From positions 25,068,373 to 25,132,372 of the forward strand of contig OY759273.1 in the NCBI GenBank assembly GCA_963662155.1: 64,000 nucleotides of DNA. Direction: 5' to 3'. A program made the position numbers and the translations under genes. Below are positions 37,318 to 51,407 of the stretch, piece by piece. Under the pieces are notes generated by a model. The model saw only the letters and a list, made by a program, of their open reading frames with translations. It had not been told where the DNA came from and did not search any database. Every line of letters begins with the position of its first letter. Within the stretch, counting starts at the first letter, position 1. This stretch comes from Lamellibrachia columna. Taxonomy: Eukaryota; Annelida; Polychaeta; Sabellida; Siboglinidae.

Positions 37318-39148
37318 TTCTAATTAATCAGTATTTGCGCTGAGTAGTAATGGCTTATGTTTTGGTAACCAGATTGATTTGTTTAATGTTTTTATTTATA
37401 CTTTCACTGTACATCCTTCTTGTCAAAGGATATTTGATTTTTATGAGCATGCTGTAGTCAAGAAAAGTACGTCGTTTATATGAGTACAACCATATGGTAA
37501 AATGCATATTGCTCAAACAGAGATACATATGAGAGATTGATTTTGTAAATATATAGCGAATATTCTATTTAAATAATGTTTTTTCTCATAAGCAATTTAT
37601 ACACTACTTATGAAAATGTTGACCATATTATTGGATTTATTAAACATGACTTTTTTTTACCAAACTAACGGTGCTTTTCCTCTTTTTTCACTGATGTTTA
37701 TGGGTTAGGTTCAGGTAAAATATTGTCGTTTCACTCTTTCTGTTTTTTCTTTACATAGTTTTCTATCGGCTGCCCCTCTCCATCTTTCATCTTCCCCCTC
37801 TCCATCTTTCATCTTCCCCCGATCTTCTCATATCCCACCTCACGCAGTCCTTCGATCTTAGCTGTTCGTTCCCTTTTCTTGCATCCTTGATGTTTTTTCA
37901 CCTTTTTTATCCACTCTCTTTACTAGTATGTCTGCATCCATCCTTACCATGTGGCCTGGCCATTTCAACTTGCTTCTCACCAATCTTCCGGTTGAACTGT
38001 TTTGTTGCATCACATATTTCGTCAGGTCGTTCATCTTTCTTTCGTCAACCCTCTTTGTTCGTGTTATTCGACTAAACCAGAACCAAATTTCAGCTGCTGT
38101 TGTTGTTCTGTCAACGCCACTGTCTCCAGATACAGATTAAGGCATGCTTGTGTAACACAAGCTCTCAGGACTTTCCTTTTCAGCTTTTTAAAAATGTTTC
38201 TGTCCAACATGACTCCCCCTACCTTTCCCCAAGCATTCGCTCCCTGTTGTATCCGGCATCGCATTTCTACCTCTAAATGCTCATCCTCATTAACCATTCC
38301 TCCAACTTACACAAAGCCATCCACTTGGTTGAACTCCTTATCATCCAAACTAATGTTCAAGTCCTCTCTCTGATGTCAAACCCACATATCTTCTGTCTTC
38401 TCCCGGCTCATTTTCGGTCCGTGCTTCTTGAACATCCCCTTCCATTGCTCCAACACTTCCTGTAGTTCTTGTTTTTTGTCTGCTATCATGGCCAGATCGT
38501 TTGCATACTTCCCCTTCCTGAGAACATCCTTCATGCTGATCTTCCTGCTGATTAGTGCCACCACCATGATAAAGAATAAAGGTACATTTCCTTGCCTCTA
38601 ACCGATGTTAATTTTAAACTCTTCCGACAACCCATATCCAACCACAACTCTTCTTTTTGTTCTCAGGAACATGACAGTTCTGGGTGTTGCACGCCATGAC
38701 ACAGAACTGACTAAATACAACCAACTCATTACAAAGTCAGACTCCCAGATAAGTACAAAAGGTGTTGGAATGAAAAGGTCAGCCAGGGAGTGAACTGTTA
38801 AGCACGTTGAACAATCCCAAGGAGTGGATACAGTGCTGTGTAAACATAAACATGCCTTTACTTTAGGTCTTTTTACAGGTGCTGCGGCAGCCAGGAAAAC
38901 TTTTGGTGGACCGAGAGTGAACAATATCAAGGGTTACTTAAATCGGATCGCGCTTGCATATGCCCACTTTGTGTGTTTGTACAGGTTGGTGTCATCAGTA
39001 GACATAACCGCCTTGGAAGCAGGCCATTCATGGTGCTCTTGCAAATTCATTGGATTATGAGTGAAACAGACATTGCAAAAACTGTAACAATGAATTGTGG
39101 GGGAGGGGAGAATGTCACATTAGATTGAGATAGTAACTTTTACACTTG
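37318..39148. repeat. Array 2 unit 9, type c1 (1831 bp)
   Basis: First of three consecutive c1 units. I see no differences from the c1 unit at 26365 in the stretches compared. The RT fossil is at 37776-38667. Confidence 0.95.
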
Positions 39149-40979
39149 TTCTAATTAATCAGTATTTGCGCTGAGTAGTAATGGCTTATGTTTTGGTAAC
39201 CAGATTGATTTGTTTAATGTTTTTATTTATACTTTCACTGTACATCCTTCTTGTCAAAGGATATTTGATTTTTATGAGCATGCTGTAGTCAAGAAAAGTA
39301 CGTCGTTTATATGAGTACAACCATATGGTAAAATGCATATTGCTCAAACAGAGATACATATGAGAGATTGATTTTGTAAATATATAGCGAATATTCTATT
39401 TAAATAATGTTTTTTCTCATAAGCAATTTATACACTACTTATGAAAATGTTGACCATATTATTGGATTTATTAAACATGACTTTTTTTTACCAAACTAAC
39501 GGTGCTTTTCCTCTTTTTTCACTGATGTTTATGGGTTAGGTTCAGGTAAAATATTGTCGTTTCACTCTTTCTGTTTTTTCTTTACATAGTTTTCTATCGG
39601 CTGCCCCTCTCCATCTTTCATCTTCCCCCTCTCCATCTTTCATCTTCCCCCGATCTTCTCATATCCCACCTCACGCAGTCCTTCGATCTTAGCTGTTCGT
39701 TCCCTTTTCTTGCATCCTTGATGTTTTTTCACCTTTTTTATCCACTCTCTTTACTAGTATGTCTGCATCCATCCTTACCATGTGGCCTGGCCATTTCAAC
39801 TTGCTTCTCACCAATCTTCCGGTTGAACTGTTTTGTTGCATCACATATTTCGTCAGGTCGTTCATCTTTCTTTCGTCAACCCTCTTTGTTCGTGTTATTC
39901 GACTAAACCAGAACCAAATTTCAGCTGCTGTTGTTGTTCTGTCAACGCCACTGTCTCCAGATACAGATTAAGGCATGCTTGTGTAACACAAGCTCTCAGG
40001 ACTTTCCTTTTCAGCTTTTTAAAAATGTTTCTGTCCAACATGACTCCCCCTACCTTTCCCCAAGCATTCGCTCCCTGTTGTATCCGGCATCGCATTTCTA
40101 CCTCTAAATGCTCATCCTCATTAACCATTCCTCCAACTTACACAAAGCCATCCACTTGGTTGAACTCCTTATCATCCAAACTAATGTTCAAGTCCTCTCT
40201 CTGATGTCAAACCCACATATCTTCTGTCTTCTCCCGGCTCATTTTCGGTCCGTGCTTCTTGAACATCCCCTTCCATTGCTCCAACACTTCCTGTAGTTCT
40301 TGTTTTTTGTCTGCTATCATGGCCAGATCGTTTGCATACTTCCCCTTCCTGAGAACATCCTTCATGCTGATCTTCCTGCTGATTAGTGCCACCACCATGA
40401 TAAAGAATAAAGGTACATTTCCTTGCCTCTAACCGATGTTAATTTTAAACTCTTCCGACAACCCATATCCAACCACAACTCTTCTTTTTGTTCTCAGGAA
40501 CATGACAGTTCTGGGTGTTGCACGCCATGACACAGAACTGACTAAATACAACCAACTCATTACAAAGTCAGACTCCCAGATAAGTACAAAAGGTGTTGGA
40601 ATGAAAAGGTCAGCCAGGGAGTGAACTGTTAAGCACGTTGAACAATCCCAAGGAGTGGATACAGTGCTGTGTAAACATAAACATGCCTTTACTTTAGGTC
40701 TTTTTACAGGTGCTGCGGCAGCCAGGAAAACTTTTGGTGGACCGAGAGTGAACAATATCAAGGGTTACTTAAATCGGATCGCGCTTGCATATGCCCACTT
40801 TGTGTGTTTGTACAGGTTGGTGTCATCAGTAGACATAACCGCCTTGGAAGCAGGCCATTCATGGTGCTCTTGCAAATTCATTGGATTATGAGTGAAACAG
40901 ACATTGCAAAAACTGTAACAATGAATTGTGGGGGAGGGGAGAATGTCACATTAGATTGAGATAGTAACTTTTACACTTG
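39149..40979. repeat. Array 2 unit 10, type c1 (1831 bp)
   Basis: Second consecutive c1 unit, indistinguishable by eye from its neighbours. The RT fossil is at 39607-40498. Confidence 0.95.
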
Positions 40980-42810
40980 TTCTAATTAATCAGTATTTGC
41001 GCTGAGTAGTAATGGCTTATGTTTTGGTAACCAGATTGATTTGTTTAATGTTTTTATTTATACTTTCACTGTACATCCTTCTTGTCAAAGGATATTTGAT
41101 TTTTATGAGCATGCTGTAGTCAAGAAAAGTACGTCGTTTATATGAGTACAACCATATGGTAAAATGCATATTGCTCAAACAGAGATACATATGAGAGATT
41201 GATTTTGTAAATATATAGCGAATATTCTATTTAAATAATGTTTTTTCTCATAAGCAATTTATACACTACTTATGAAAATGTTGACCATATTATTGGATTT
41301 ATTAAACATGACTTTTTTTTACCAAACTAACGGTGCTTTTCCTCTTTTTTCACTGATGTTTATGGGTTAGGTTCAGGTAAAATATTGTCGTTTCACTCTT
41401 TCTGTTTTTTCTTTACATAGTTTTCTATCGGCTGCCCCTCTCCATCTTTCATCTTCCCCCTCTCCATCTTTCATCTTCCCCCGATCTTCTCATATCCCAC
41501 CTCACGCAGTCCTTCGATCTTAGCTGTTCGTTCCCTTTTCTTGCATCCTTGATGTTTTTTCACCTTTTTTATCCACTCTCTTTACTAGTATGTCTGCATC
41601 CATCCTTACCATGTGGCCTGGCCATTTCAACTTGCTTCTCACCAATCTTCCGGTTGAACTGTTTTGTTGCATCACATATTTCGTCAGGTCGTTCATCTTT
41701 CTTTCGTCAACCCTCTTTGTTCGTGTTATTCGACTAAACCAGAACCAAATTTCAGCTGCTGTTGTTGTTCTGTCAACGCCACTGTCTCCAGATACAGATT
41801 AAGGCATGCTTGTGTAACACAAGCTCTCAGGACTTTCCTTTTCAGCTTTTTAAAAATGTTTCTGTCCAACATGACTCCCCCTACCTTTCCCCAAGCATTC
41901 GCTCCCTGTTGTATCCGGCATCGCATTTCTACCTCTAAATGCTCATCCTCATTAACCATTCCTCCAACTTACACAAAGCCATCCACTTGGTTGAACTCCT
42001 TATCATCCAAACTAATGTTCAAGTCCTCTCTCTGATGTCAAACCCACATATCTTCTGTCTTCTCCCGGCTCATTTTCGGTCCGTGCTTCTTGAACATCCC
42101 CTTCCATTGCTCCAACACTTCCTGTAGTTCTTGTTTTTTGTCTGCTATCATGGCCAGATCGTTTGCATACTTCCCCTTCCTGAGAACATCCTTCATGCTG
42201 ATCTTCCTGCTGATTAGTGCCACCACCATGATAAAGAATAAAGGTACATTTCCTTGCCTCTAACCGATGTTAATTTTAAACTCTTCCGACAACCCATATC
42301 CAACCACAACTCTTCTTTTTGTTCTCAGGAACATGACAGTTCTGGGTGTTGCACGCCATGACACAGAACTGACTAAATACAACCAACTCATTACAAAGTC
42401 AGACTCCCAGATAAGTACAAAAGGTGTTGGAATGAAAAGGTCAGCCAGGGAGTGAACTGTTAAGCACGTTGAACAATCCCAAGGAGTGGATACAGTGCTG
42501 TGTAAACATAAACATGCCTTTACTTTAGGTCTTTTTACAGGTGCTGCGGCAGCCAGGAAAACTTTTGGTGGACCGAGAGTGAACAATATCAAGGGTTACT
42601 TAAATCGGATCGCGCTTGCATATGCCCACTTTGTGTGTTTGTACAGGTTGGTGTCATCAGTAGACATAACCGCCTTGGAAGCAGGCCATTCATGGTGCTC
42701 TTGCAAATTCATTGGATTATGAGTGAAACAGACATTGCAAAAACTGTAACAATGAATTGTGGGGGAGGGGAGAATGTCACATTAGATTGAGATAGTAACT
42801 TTTACACTTG
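40980..42810. repeat. Array 2 unit 11, type c1 (1831 bp)
   Basis: Third consecutive c1 unit. The RT fossil is at 41438-42329. Confidence 0.95.
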
Positions 42811-44641
42811 TTCTAATTAATCAGTATTTGCGCTGAGTAGTAATGGCTTATGTTTTGGTAACCAGATTGATTTGTTTAATGTTTTTATTTATACTTTCAC
42901 TGTACATCCTTCTTGTCAAAGGATATTTGATTTTTATGAGCATGCTGTAGTCAAGAAAAGTACGTCGTTTATATGAGTACAACCATATGGTAAAATGCAT
43001 ATTGCTCAAACAGAGATACATATGAGAGATTGATTTTGTAAATATATAGCGAATATTCTATTTAAATAATGTTTTTTCTCATAAGCAATTTATACACTAC
43101 TTATGAAAATGTTGACCATATTATTGGATTTATTAAACATGACTTTTTTTTACCAAACTAACGGTGCTTTTCCTCTTTTTTCACTGATGTTTATGGGTTA
43201 GGTTCAGGTAAAATATTGTCGTTTCACTCTTTCTGTTTTTTCTTTACATAGTTTTCTATCGGCTGCCCCTCTCCATCTTTCATCTTCCCCCTCTCCATCT
43301 TTCATCTTCCCCCGATCTTCTCATATCCCACCTCACGCAGTCCTTCGATCTTAGCTGTTCGTTCCCTTTTCTTGCATCCTTGATGTTTTTTCACCTTTTT
43401 TATCCACTCTCTTTACTAGTATGTCTGCATCCATCCTTACCATGTGGCCTGGCCATTTCAACTTGCTTCTCACCAATCTTCCGGTTGAACTGTTTTGTTG
43501 CATCACATATTTCGTCAGGTCGTTCATCTTTCTTTCGTCAACCCTCTTTGTTCGTGTTATTCGACTAAACCAGAACCAAATTTCAGCTGCTGTTGTTGTT
43601 CTGTCAACGCCACTGTCTCCAGATACAGATTAAGGCATGCTTGTGTAACACAAGCTCTCAGGACTTTCCTTTTCAGCTTTTTAAAAATGTTTCTGTCCAA
43701 CATGACTCCCCCTACCTTTCCCCAAGCATTCGCTCCCTGTTGTATCCGGCATCGCATTTCTACCTCTAAATGCTCATCCTCATTAACCATTCCTCCAACT
43801 TACACAAAGCCATCCACTTGGTTGAACTCCTTATCATCCAAACTAATGTTCAAGTCCTCTCTCTGATGTCAAACCCACATATCTTCTGTCTTCTCCCGGC
43901 TCATTATCGGTCCGTGCTTCTTGAACATCCCCTTCCATTGCTCCAACACTTCCTGTAGTTCTTGTTTTTTGTCTGCTATCATGGCCAGATCGTTTGCATA
44001 CTTCCCCTTCCTGAGAACATCCTTCATGCTGATCTTCCTGCTGATTAGTGCCACCACCATGATAAAGAATAAAGGTACATTTCCTTGCCTCTAACCGATG
44101 TTAATTTTAAACTCTTCCGACAACCCATATCCAACCACAACTCTTCTTTTTGTTCTCAGGAACATGACAGTTCTGGGTGTTGCACGCCATGACACAGAAC
44201 TGACTAAATACAACCAACTCATTACAAAGTCAGACTCCCAGATAAGTACAAAAGGTGTTGGAATGAAAAGGTCAGCCAGGGAGTGAACTGTTAAGCACGT
44301 TGAACAATCCCAAGGAGTGGATACAGTGCTGTGTAAACATAAACATGCCTTTACTTTAGGTCTTTTTACAGGTGCTGCGGCAGCCAGGAAAACTTTTGGT
44401 GGACCGAGAGTGAACAATATCAAGGGTTACTTAAATCGGATCGCGCTTGCATATGCCCACTTTGTGTGTTTGTACAGGTTGGTGTCATCAGTAGACATAA
44501 CCGCCTTGGAAGCAGGCCATTCATGGTGCTCTTGCAAATTCATTGGATTATGAGTGAAACAGACATTGCAAAAACTGTAACAATGAATTGTGGGGGAGGG
44601 GAGAATGTCACATTAGATTGAGATAGTAACTTTTACACTTG
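42811..44641. repeat. Array 2 unit 12, type c2 (1831 bp)
   Basis: It carries CTCATTATCGGTCC, as in the unit at 28196. The RT fossil is at 43269-44160. Confidence 0.95.
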
Positions 44642-46472
44642 TTCTAATTAATCAGTATTTGCGCTGAGTAGTAATGGCTTATGTTTTGGTAACCAGATTG
44701 ATTTGTTTAATGTTTTTATTTATACTTTCACTGTACATCCTTCTTGTCAAAGGATATTTGATTTTTATGAGCATGCTGTAGTCAAGAAAAGTACGTCGTT
44801 TATATGAGTACAACCATATGGTAAAATGCATATTGCTCAAACAGAGATACATATGAGAGATTGATTTTGTAAATATTTAGCAAATATTCTATTTAAATAT
44901 TGTTTTTTTCTCATAAGCAATTCATACACTGCTTATGAAAATGTTGACCATATTATTGGATTTATTAAGCATAACTTTTTTTTACCAAACTAACGGTGCT
45001 TTTCCTCTTTTTTCACTGATGTTCATGGGTTAGGTTCAGGTAAAATATTGTCGTTTCACTCTTTCTGTTTTTTCTTTCCATACTTTTCTATCGGCTGCCC
45101 CCTCTCCATCTTTCATCTTCCTCCTCTCCATCTTTCATCTTCCCCCGATCTTCTCATATCCCACCTCACGCAGTCCTTCGATCGTAGCTGTTCGTTCCCC
45201 TTTTCTTGCATCCTTTATGTTTTTTCAACTTTCTCTTCCACTCTCTTCACTAGTATGTCTGCATCCATCCTAACCATGTGGCCTGCCCAGTTCACGTTGC
45301 TTCTCACCAATCTTCCTGTTGAACTGTTTTGTTGCATCACATATTTCCTCAGGTCGTTCATCCTTCTTTCGTCAACGCTCTTTGTTCGTGTTATTCGACA
45401 AAACCAGAACCAACTTTCAGCTGCTGTTGTTCTGTCGACGCCACTGTCTCCAGATACAGATTAAGGCATGCTTGTGTAACACAAGCTCTCAGGACTTTCC
45501 TTTTCAGCTTTTTCAAAATGTTTCTGTCCAACATGACTCCCTCTACCTTTCCGCAAGCGTTCGCTCCCTGTTGTATCCGGCATCGCATTTCTACTTCTGA
45601 ATGCTCATCCTCATTAACCATTCCTCCAAGTTACACAAAGCCATCCACTTGGTTGAACTCCTTATCATCCAAACTAATGTTCAAGTCCTCTCTCTGATGT
45701 CAAACCCACATCTCTTCTGTCTTCTCCCGGCTTATTATCGGTCCTTCCTTCTTGAACACACCGTTCCATTGCTCCAACACTTCCTGTAGTTCTTGTTTTT
45801 TGTGTGCTATCATGGCCAGATCGTTTGCATACATCCCCTTCCTGAGAACATCCTTCTTGCTGAACTTCCTGCTGATTAGTGCCACCACCATGATAAAGAG
45901 TAAAGGGTAATTTCCTTGCCTCTGACCGATGTTAACTTTAAACTCTTCCGACAACCCATATCCAACCACAACACTTCTTTTTGTTCTCAGGAACATGACA
46001 GTTCTGGGTGTTGCACGCCATGACACAGAACTGACTAAATACAACCAACTCATTACAAAGTCAGACACCCAGATCAGTACAAAAGGTGTTGGAATGAACA
46101 GGTCAGCCAGGGAGTGAACTGTTAAGCACGTTGAACAATCCCAAGGAGTGGATACAGTGCTGTGTAAACATAAACATGCCTTTACTTTAGGTAATTTTAC
46201 AGGTGCTGCGGCAGCCAGGAACAATTTTGGTGGACCGAGAGTGAACAATATCAAGGGTTACTTCAATCGGATCGCGCTTGCCTATCCCCACTTTGTGTGT
46301 TGGTACAGGTTGGTGTCATAAGTAGACAAAACCGCCTTGGAAGCAGGCCATTCATGGTGCTCTTGCAAATTCATTGGATTATGAGTGAAACAGACATTGC
46401 AAAAACTGTAACAATGAATTGTGGGGGAGGGGAGAATATCACATTAGATTGAGAAACTAACTTTTACACTTG
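44642..46472. repeat. Array 2 unit 13, type d (1831 bp)
   Basis: It matches the unit at 30027, including CTTCGATCGTAGC and the stop-removing CCTCTGACCG. The RT fossil is at 45100-45991. Confidence 0.95.
45100..45991 (-). pseudogene. RTE-like RT fossil, best-preserved frame (array 2 unit 13, type d)
   Basis: Its 184-codon frame (45700-46254) is identical in translation to that of the first d unit, which shows that the CAG reversion preceded block duplication. Confidence 0.8.
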
Positions 46473-48283
46473 TTCTAATAAATCAGTATTTGCGCTGAGT
46501 AGTAATGGCTTATGTTTTGGTAACCAGATTGATTTGTTTAATGTTTTTATTGATACTTTCACTGTACATCCTTCTTGTCAAAGGATATTTGATTTTTATG
46601 AGCATGCTGTAGTCAAGAAAAGTACGTAGTTTATATGAATACAACCATATGGTAAAATGCATATTGCTCAAACAGAGATACATATGAGAGATTGATTTTG
46701 TAAATATTTAGCAAATATTCTATTGAAATAATTTTTTTTCTGATAAGCAATTGATACACTGCTTATGAAAATGTTGACCATATTATTGGATTTATTAAAC
46801 ATAACTTTTTTTTACCAAACTAACGGTGCTTTTCCTCTTTTTTCACTGATGTTCATGGGTTAGGTTCAGGTAAAGTATTGTCGAGTCACTCTTTCTGTTT
46901 TATCTTTCTATACTTTTCTATCGGCTTCCCCCTCTCCATCTTTCATCTTCCCCCGATCTTCTCATATCCCACCTCACGCAGTCCTTCGATCTTAGCTGTT
47001 CGTTCCCCTTTTCTTGCATCCTTTATGTTTTTTCAACTTTCTCTTCCACTCTCTTTACTAGTATGTCTGCATCCATCCTTACCATGTGGCCTGGCCATTT
47101 CATCTTGCTTCTCACCAATCTTCCTGTTGAACTGTTTTGTTGCATCACATATTTCCTCAGGTCGTTCATTCTTCTTTCGTCAACCCTCTTTGTTCGTGTT
47201 ATTCGACAAAACCAGAACCAACTTTCAGCTGCTGTTGTTGTTCTGTCAACGCCACTGTCTCCAGATACAGATTAAGGCATGCTTGTGTAACACAAGCTCT
47301 CAGGACTTTCCTTTTCAGCTTTTTCAAAATGTTTCTGTCCAACATGACGCCCTCTACCTTACCGCAAGCATTCGCTCCCTGTTGTATCCGGCATCGCATT
47401 TCTACCTCTGAATGCTCTTCCTCATTAACCATTTCTCCAAGTTACACAAAGCCATCCACTTGGTTGAACTCCTCATCATCCAACCTAATGTTCAAGTCAT
47501 CTCTCTGATGTCAAACCCACATCTCTTCTGTCTTCTCCCGGCTCATTATCGGTCCGTGCTTCTTGAACATCCCCTTCCATTGCTCCAACACTTCCTGTAG
47601 TTCTTGTTTTTTGTCTGCTATCATGGCCATATCGTTTGCATACATCCCCTTCCTAAGAACATCCTTCTTGCTGAACTTCCTGCTGATTAGTGCCACCACC
47701 ATGATAAAGAGTAAAGGGTCATTTCCTTGCCTCTAACCGATGTTAACTTTAAACTCTTCCGACAACCCATATCCAACCACAACTCTTCTTTTTGTTCTCA
47801 GGAACATGACAGTTCTGGGTGTTGCACGCCATGACACAGAACTGACTAAATACAACCAACTCATTACAAAGTCAGACACCCAGATAAGTACAAAAGGTGT
47901 TGGAATGAACAGGTCTTCCAGGGAGTGAACTGTTAAGCACGTTGAATAATCCCAAGGAGTGGATACAGTGCTGTGTAAACATAAACATGCCTTTACTTTA
48001 GGTAATTTTACAGGTGCTGCGGCAGCCAGGAACAATTTTGGTGGACCGAGAGTGAACAATATCAAGGGTTACTTCAATCGGATCGCGCTTGCCTATCCCC
48101 ACTTTGTGTGTTGGTACAGGTTGGTGTCATAAGTAGACAAAACCGCCTTGGAAGCAGGCCATTCATGGTGCTCTTGCAAATTCATTGGATTATGAGTGAA
48201 ACAGACATTGCAAAAACTGTAACAATGAATTGTGGGGGAGGGGAGAATGTCACATTAGATTGAGAAACTAACTTTTACATTTG
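46473..48283. repeat. Array 2 unit 14, type e (1811 bp)
   Basis: It matches the unit at 31858 except in the patch at about 47850-48070, where it carries d/f-like variants. The RT fossil is at 46932-47802. Confidence 0.95.
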
Positions 48284-50108
48284 TTCTAATAAATCAGTAT
48301 TTGCGCTGAGTAGTAATGGCTTATGTTTTGGTAACCAGATTGATTTGTTTAATGTTTTTATTTATACTTTCACTGTACATCCTTCTTGTCAAAGGATATT
48401 TGATTTTTATGAGCATGCTGTAGTCAAGAAAAGTACGTCGTTTATATAAGTACAACCATATGGTAAAATGCATATTGCTCAAACAGAGATACATATGAGA
48501 GATTGATTTTGTAAATATTTAGCAAATATTGTATTTAAATAATGTTTTTTCTCATAAGCAATTTATACTCTGCTTATAAAAATGTTGACCATATTATTGG
48601 ATTAATTAAACATAACTTTGTTTTACCAAACTAAAGGTGCTTTTCCTCTTTTTTCACTGATGTTCATGGGTTAGGTTCAGGTAAAATATTGTCGAGTCAC
48701 TCTTTCTGTTTTTTCTTTCCATACTTTTCTATCGGCTGCCCCCTCTCCATCTTTCATCTTCCCCCTCTCCATCTTTCATCTTCCCCCGATCTTCTCATAT
48801 CCCACCGCACGCAGTCCTTTGATCTTAGCTGTTCGTTCCCCTTTTCTTGCATCCTTGATGTTTTTTCACCTTTCTCTTCCACTCTCTTTACTAGTATGTC
48901 TGCATCCATCATTACCATGTGGCCTGCCCATTTCAACTTGCTTCTCACCAATCTTCCTGTTGAACTGTTTTATTGCATCATATATTTCCTTAGGTCGTTC
49001 ATCCTTCTTTCGTCAAACCTCTTTGTTCGTGTTATTCGACAAACCAAAACCAACCAAGCTGCTGCTGTTGTTGTTCTGTCAACGCCACTGTCACCAGATA
49101 CAGATTAAGACATGCTTGTGTAACACAAGCTCTCAGGACTTTCCTTTTCAGCTTTTTCAAAATGTTTCTGTCCAACATGACTCCCTCTACCTTTCCCCGA
49201 GCATTCGCTCCCTGTTGTATCCGGCATCGCATTTCTACCTCTGAATGCTCATCCTCATTCCTCCAAGTTACACAAAGCCATCCACTTGGTTGAACTCCTT
49301 ATCATCCAAACTAATGTTCAATCCTCTATCTGATGTAAAACCCGCATCTCTTCTGTCTTCTCCCGGCTCATTATCGGTCCTTCCTTCTTGAACACACCCT
49401 TCCATTGCTCCAACACTTCCTGTAGTTCTTGTTTTTTGTCTGCTATCATGGCCAGATCGTTTGCATACATCCCCTTCCTGAGAACATCCTTCATGCTGAT
49501 CTTCCTGCTGATTAGTGCCACCACCATGATAAAGAGTAAACTGTCATTTCCTTGCCTCTAACCGATGTTAACTTTAAACTCTTCCGACAACCCATATCCA
49601 ACCACAACTCTTCTTTTTGTTCTCAGGAACATGACAGTTCTGGGTGTTGCACGCCATGACACAGAACTGACTAAATACAACCAACTCATTACAAAGTCAG
49701 ACACCCAGATAAGTACAAAAGGTGTTGGAATGAACAGGTCAGCCAGGGAGTGAACTGTTAAGCACGTTGAACAATCCCAAGGAGTGGATACAGTGCTGTG
49801 TAAACATAAACATGCCTTTACTTTAGGTAATTTTACAGGTGCTGCGGCAGCCAGGAACAATTTTGGAGGACCGAGAGTGAACAATATCAAGGGTTACTTC
49901 AATCGGATCGCGCTTGCCTATCCCCACTTTGTGTGTTGGTACGGGTTGGTGTCATAAGTAGACATAACCGCCTTGGAAGCAGGCCATTTATGGTGCTCTT
50001 GCAAATTCATTGGATTATGAGTGAAACATACATTGCAAAAACTGTAACAATGAATTGTGGGGGAGGGGAGAATGTCACATTAGATTGAGAAACTAACTTT
50101 TACAGTTG
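48284..50108. repeat. Array 2 unit 15, type f (1825 bp)
   Basis: Single-copy type. Its left half resembles the unit at 10448 (GCTTATAAAAATG, AACTTTGTTTTACC). It lacks AACCAT between CTCATT and TCCTCC near 49260, deleting codons from the RT. The RT fossil is at 48743-49627. Confidence 0.95.
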
Positions 50109-51407
50109 TTCTAATTAATCAGTATTTGCGCTTAGTAGTAATGGCTTATGTTTTGGTAACCAGATTGATTTGTTTAATGTTTTTATTTATACTTTCACTT
50201 TACATCGTTCTTGACAAAGGATATTTGATTTTTATGAGCATATTGTAGTCAAGAAGAGTACGTCGTTTATATGAGTACAACCATATTGTAAAATGCATAT
50301 TGCTCAAACAGAGATACATATGAGAGATTGATTTTGTAAATATTTAGCAAATATTCTATTGAAATAATGTTTTTTCTCCTAAGCAATTTATACACTGCTT
50401 ATGAAAATGTTGACCATATTATTGGATTTATTAAACATAAGTTTTTTTTACCAAACTAACGGTGCTTTTCCTCTTTTTTCACTGATGTTCATGTGTTAGG
50501 TTCTGATAAAATATTGTCGAGTCACTCTTTCTGTTTTTTCTTTCCATACTTTTCTATCGGCTGCCCCCTCTCCATCTTTCATCTTCCCCCTCTCCATCTT
50601 TCATCTTCCCCTGATCTTCTCAAATCCCACCTCACGCAGTCCTTCGATCTTAGCTGTTCATTCCCCTTTTCTTGCATCCTTGATGTTTTTTCACCTTTCT
50701 CTTCCACGCTCTTTACTAGTATGTCTGCATCCATCCTTGCCATGTGGCCTACCCATTTCACCTTGCTTCTCACCAATCTTCCTGTTGAACTGTTTTGTTG
50801 CATCACATATTTCCTCAAGTCGTTCATCCTTCTTTCGTCAACCCTCTTTGTTCGTGTTATTCGACAAAACCAAAACCAACCTTGCAGCTGCTGTTGTTGT
50901 TCTGTCAACGCCACTGTCTCCAGATACAGATTAAGGCATGTTTGTATAACACATGCTCTAAGGACTTTCCTTTTCAGCTTTTTCAAAATGTTCCTGTCCA
51001 ACATGACTCCCTCTACCTTTCCCCGAGCATTCGCTCCCTGTTGTATCCGGCATCGCATTTCTACCTCTGAATGCTCATCCTCATTAACCATTCCTCCAAG
51101 TTACACAAAGCCATCCACTTGGTTGAACTCCTTATCATCCAAAGTAATGTTCAAGTCCTCTCTCTGATGTCAAACCCACATCTCTTCTGTCTTCTCCCGG
51201 CTCATTATTGGTCCGTGCTTCTTGAACACCCTCTTCCATTCCTCCAACACTTCCTGTAGTTCTTGTTTTTTGTCTGCATACATCCCCTTCCTGAGAACAT
51301 CCTTCATGCTGATCTTCCTGCTGATTAGTGCCACCACCATGATAAAGAATAATGGGTCACTTCCTTGCCTCTAATCGATGTTAACTGGAAACTCTTCCGA
51401 CAACCCA
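50109..51407. repeat. Array 2 unit 16, type g, truncated (1299 bp)
   Basis: Terminal unit before segment B. Its left third follows the unit at 12256 and the rest follows the unit at 14088, a hybrid. It ends at the same base of the RT and has the same length as the last unit of array 1. Confidence 0.95.
50568..51407 (-). pseudogene. RTE-like RT fossil with catalytic motif deleted (array 2 unit 16)
   Basis: It carries the same 21-bp deletion (near 51276) and the same continuous 170-codon C-terminal frame (50579-51091) as the last unit of array 1. Through the junction, a 159-codon minus frame (51325-51804) runs from segment B into this fragment; the B part is not RT. Confidence 0.8.

Larger units (their letters stand above)
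33669..48283. repeat. Higher-order repeat block 2 (a b c1 c1 c1 c2 d e)
   Basis: Eight units, 14,615 bp. The extra length over block 1 is exactly two c-type units (2 x 1831). The block again starts with the a unit, although here it follows an e unit and not segment A. Confidence 0.85.
22716..51407. repeat. Tandem array 2, higher-order repeat of the 1.83 kb unit
   Basis: Fifteen full units and one truncated unit. The types run a b c1 c2 d e / a b c1 c1 c1 c2 d e / f g, judged from exact lengths and shared diagnostic variants. It is ten units longer than array 1, which accounts for the longer macro-unit. Confidence 0.95.

Noticed and set aside
22716..51407. Array considered as rDNA, histone or snRNA gene cluster
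   Set aside because: The unit has no rRNA, histone or snRNA sequence and no Pol III boxes that I can see; its recognisable content is RT.
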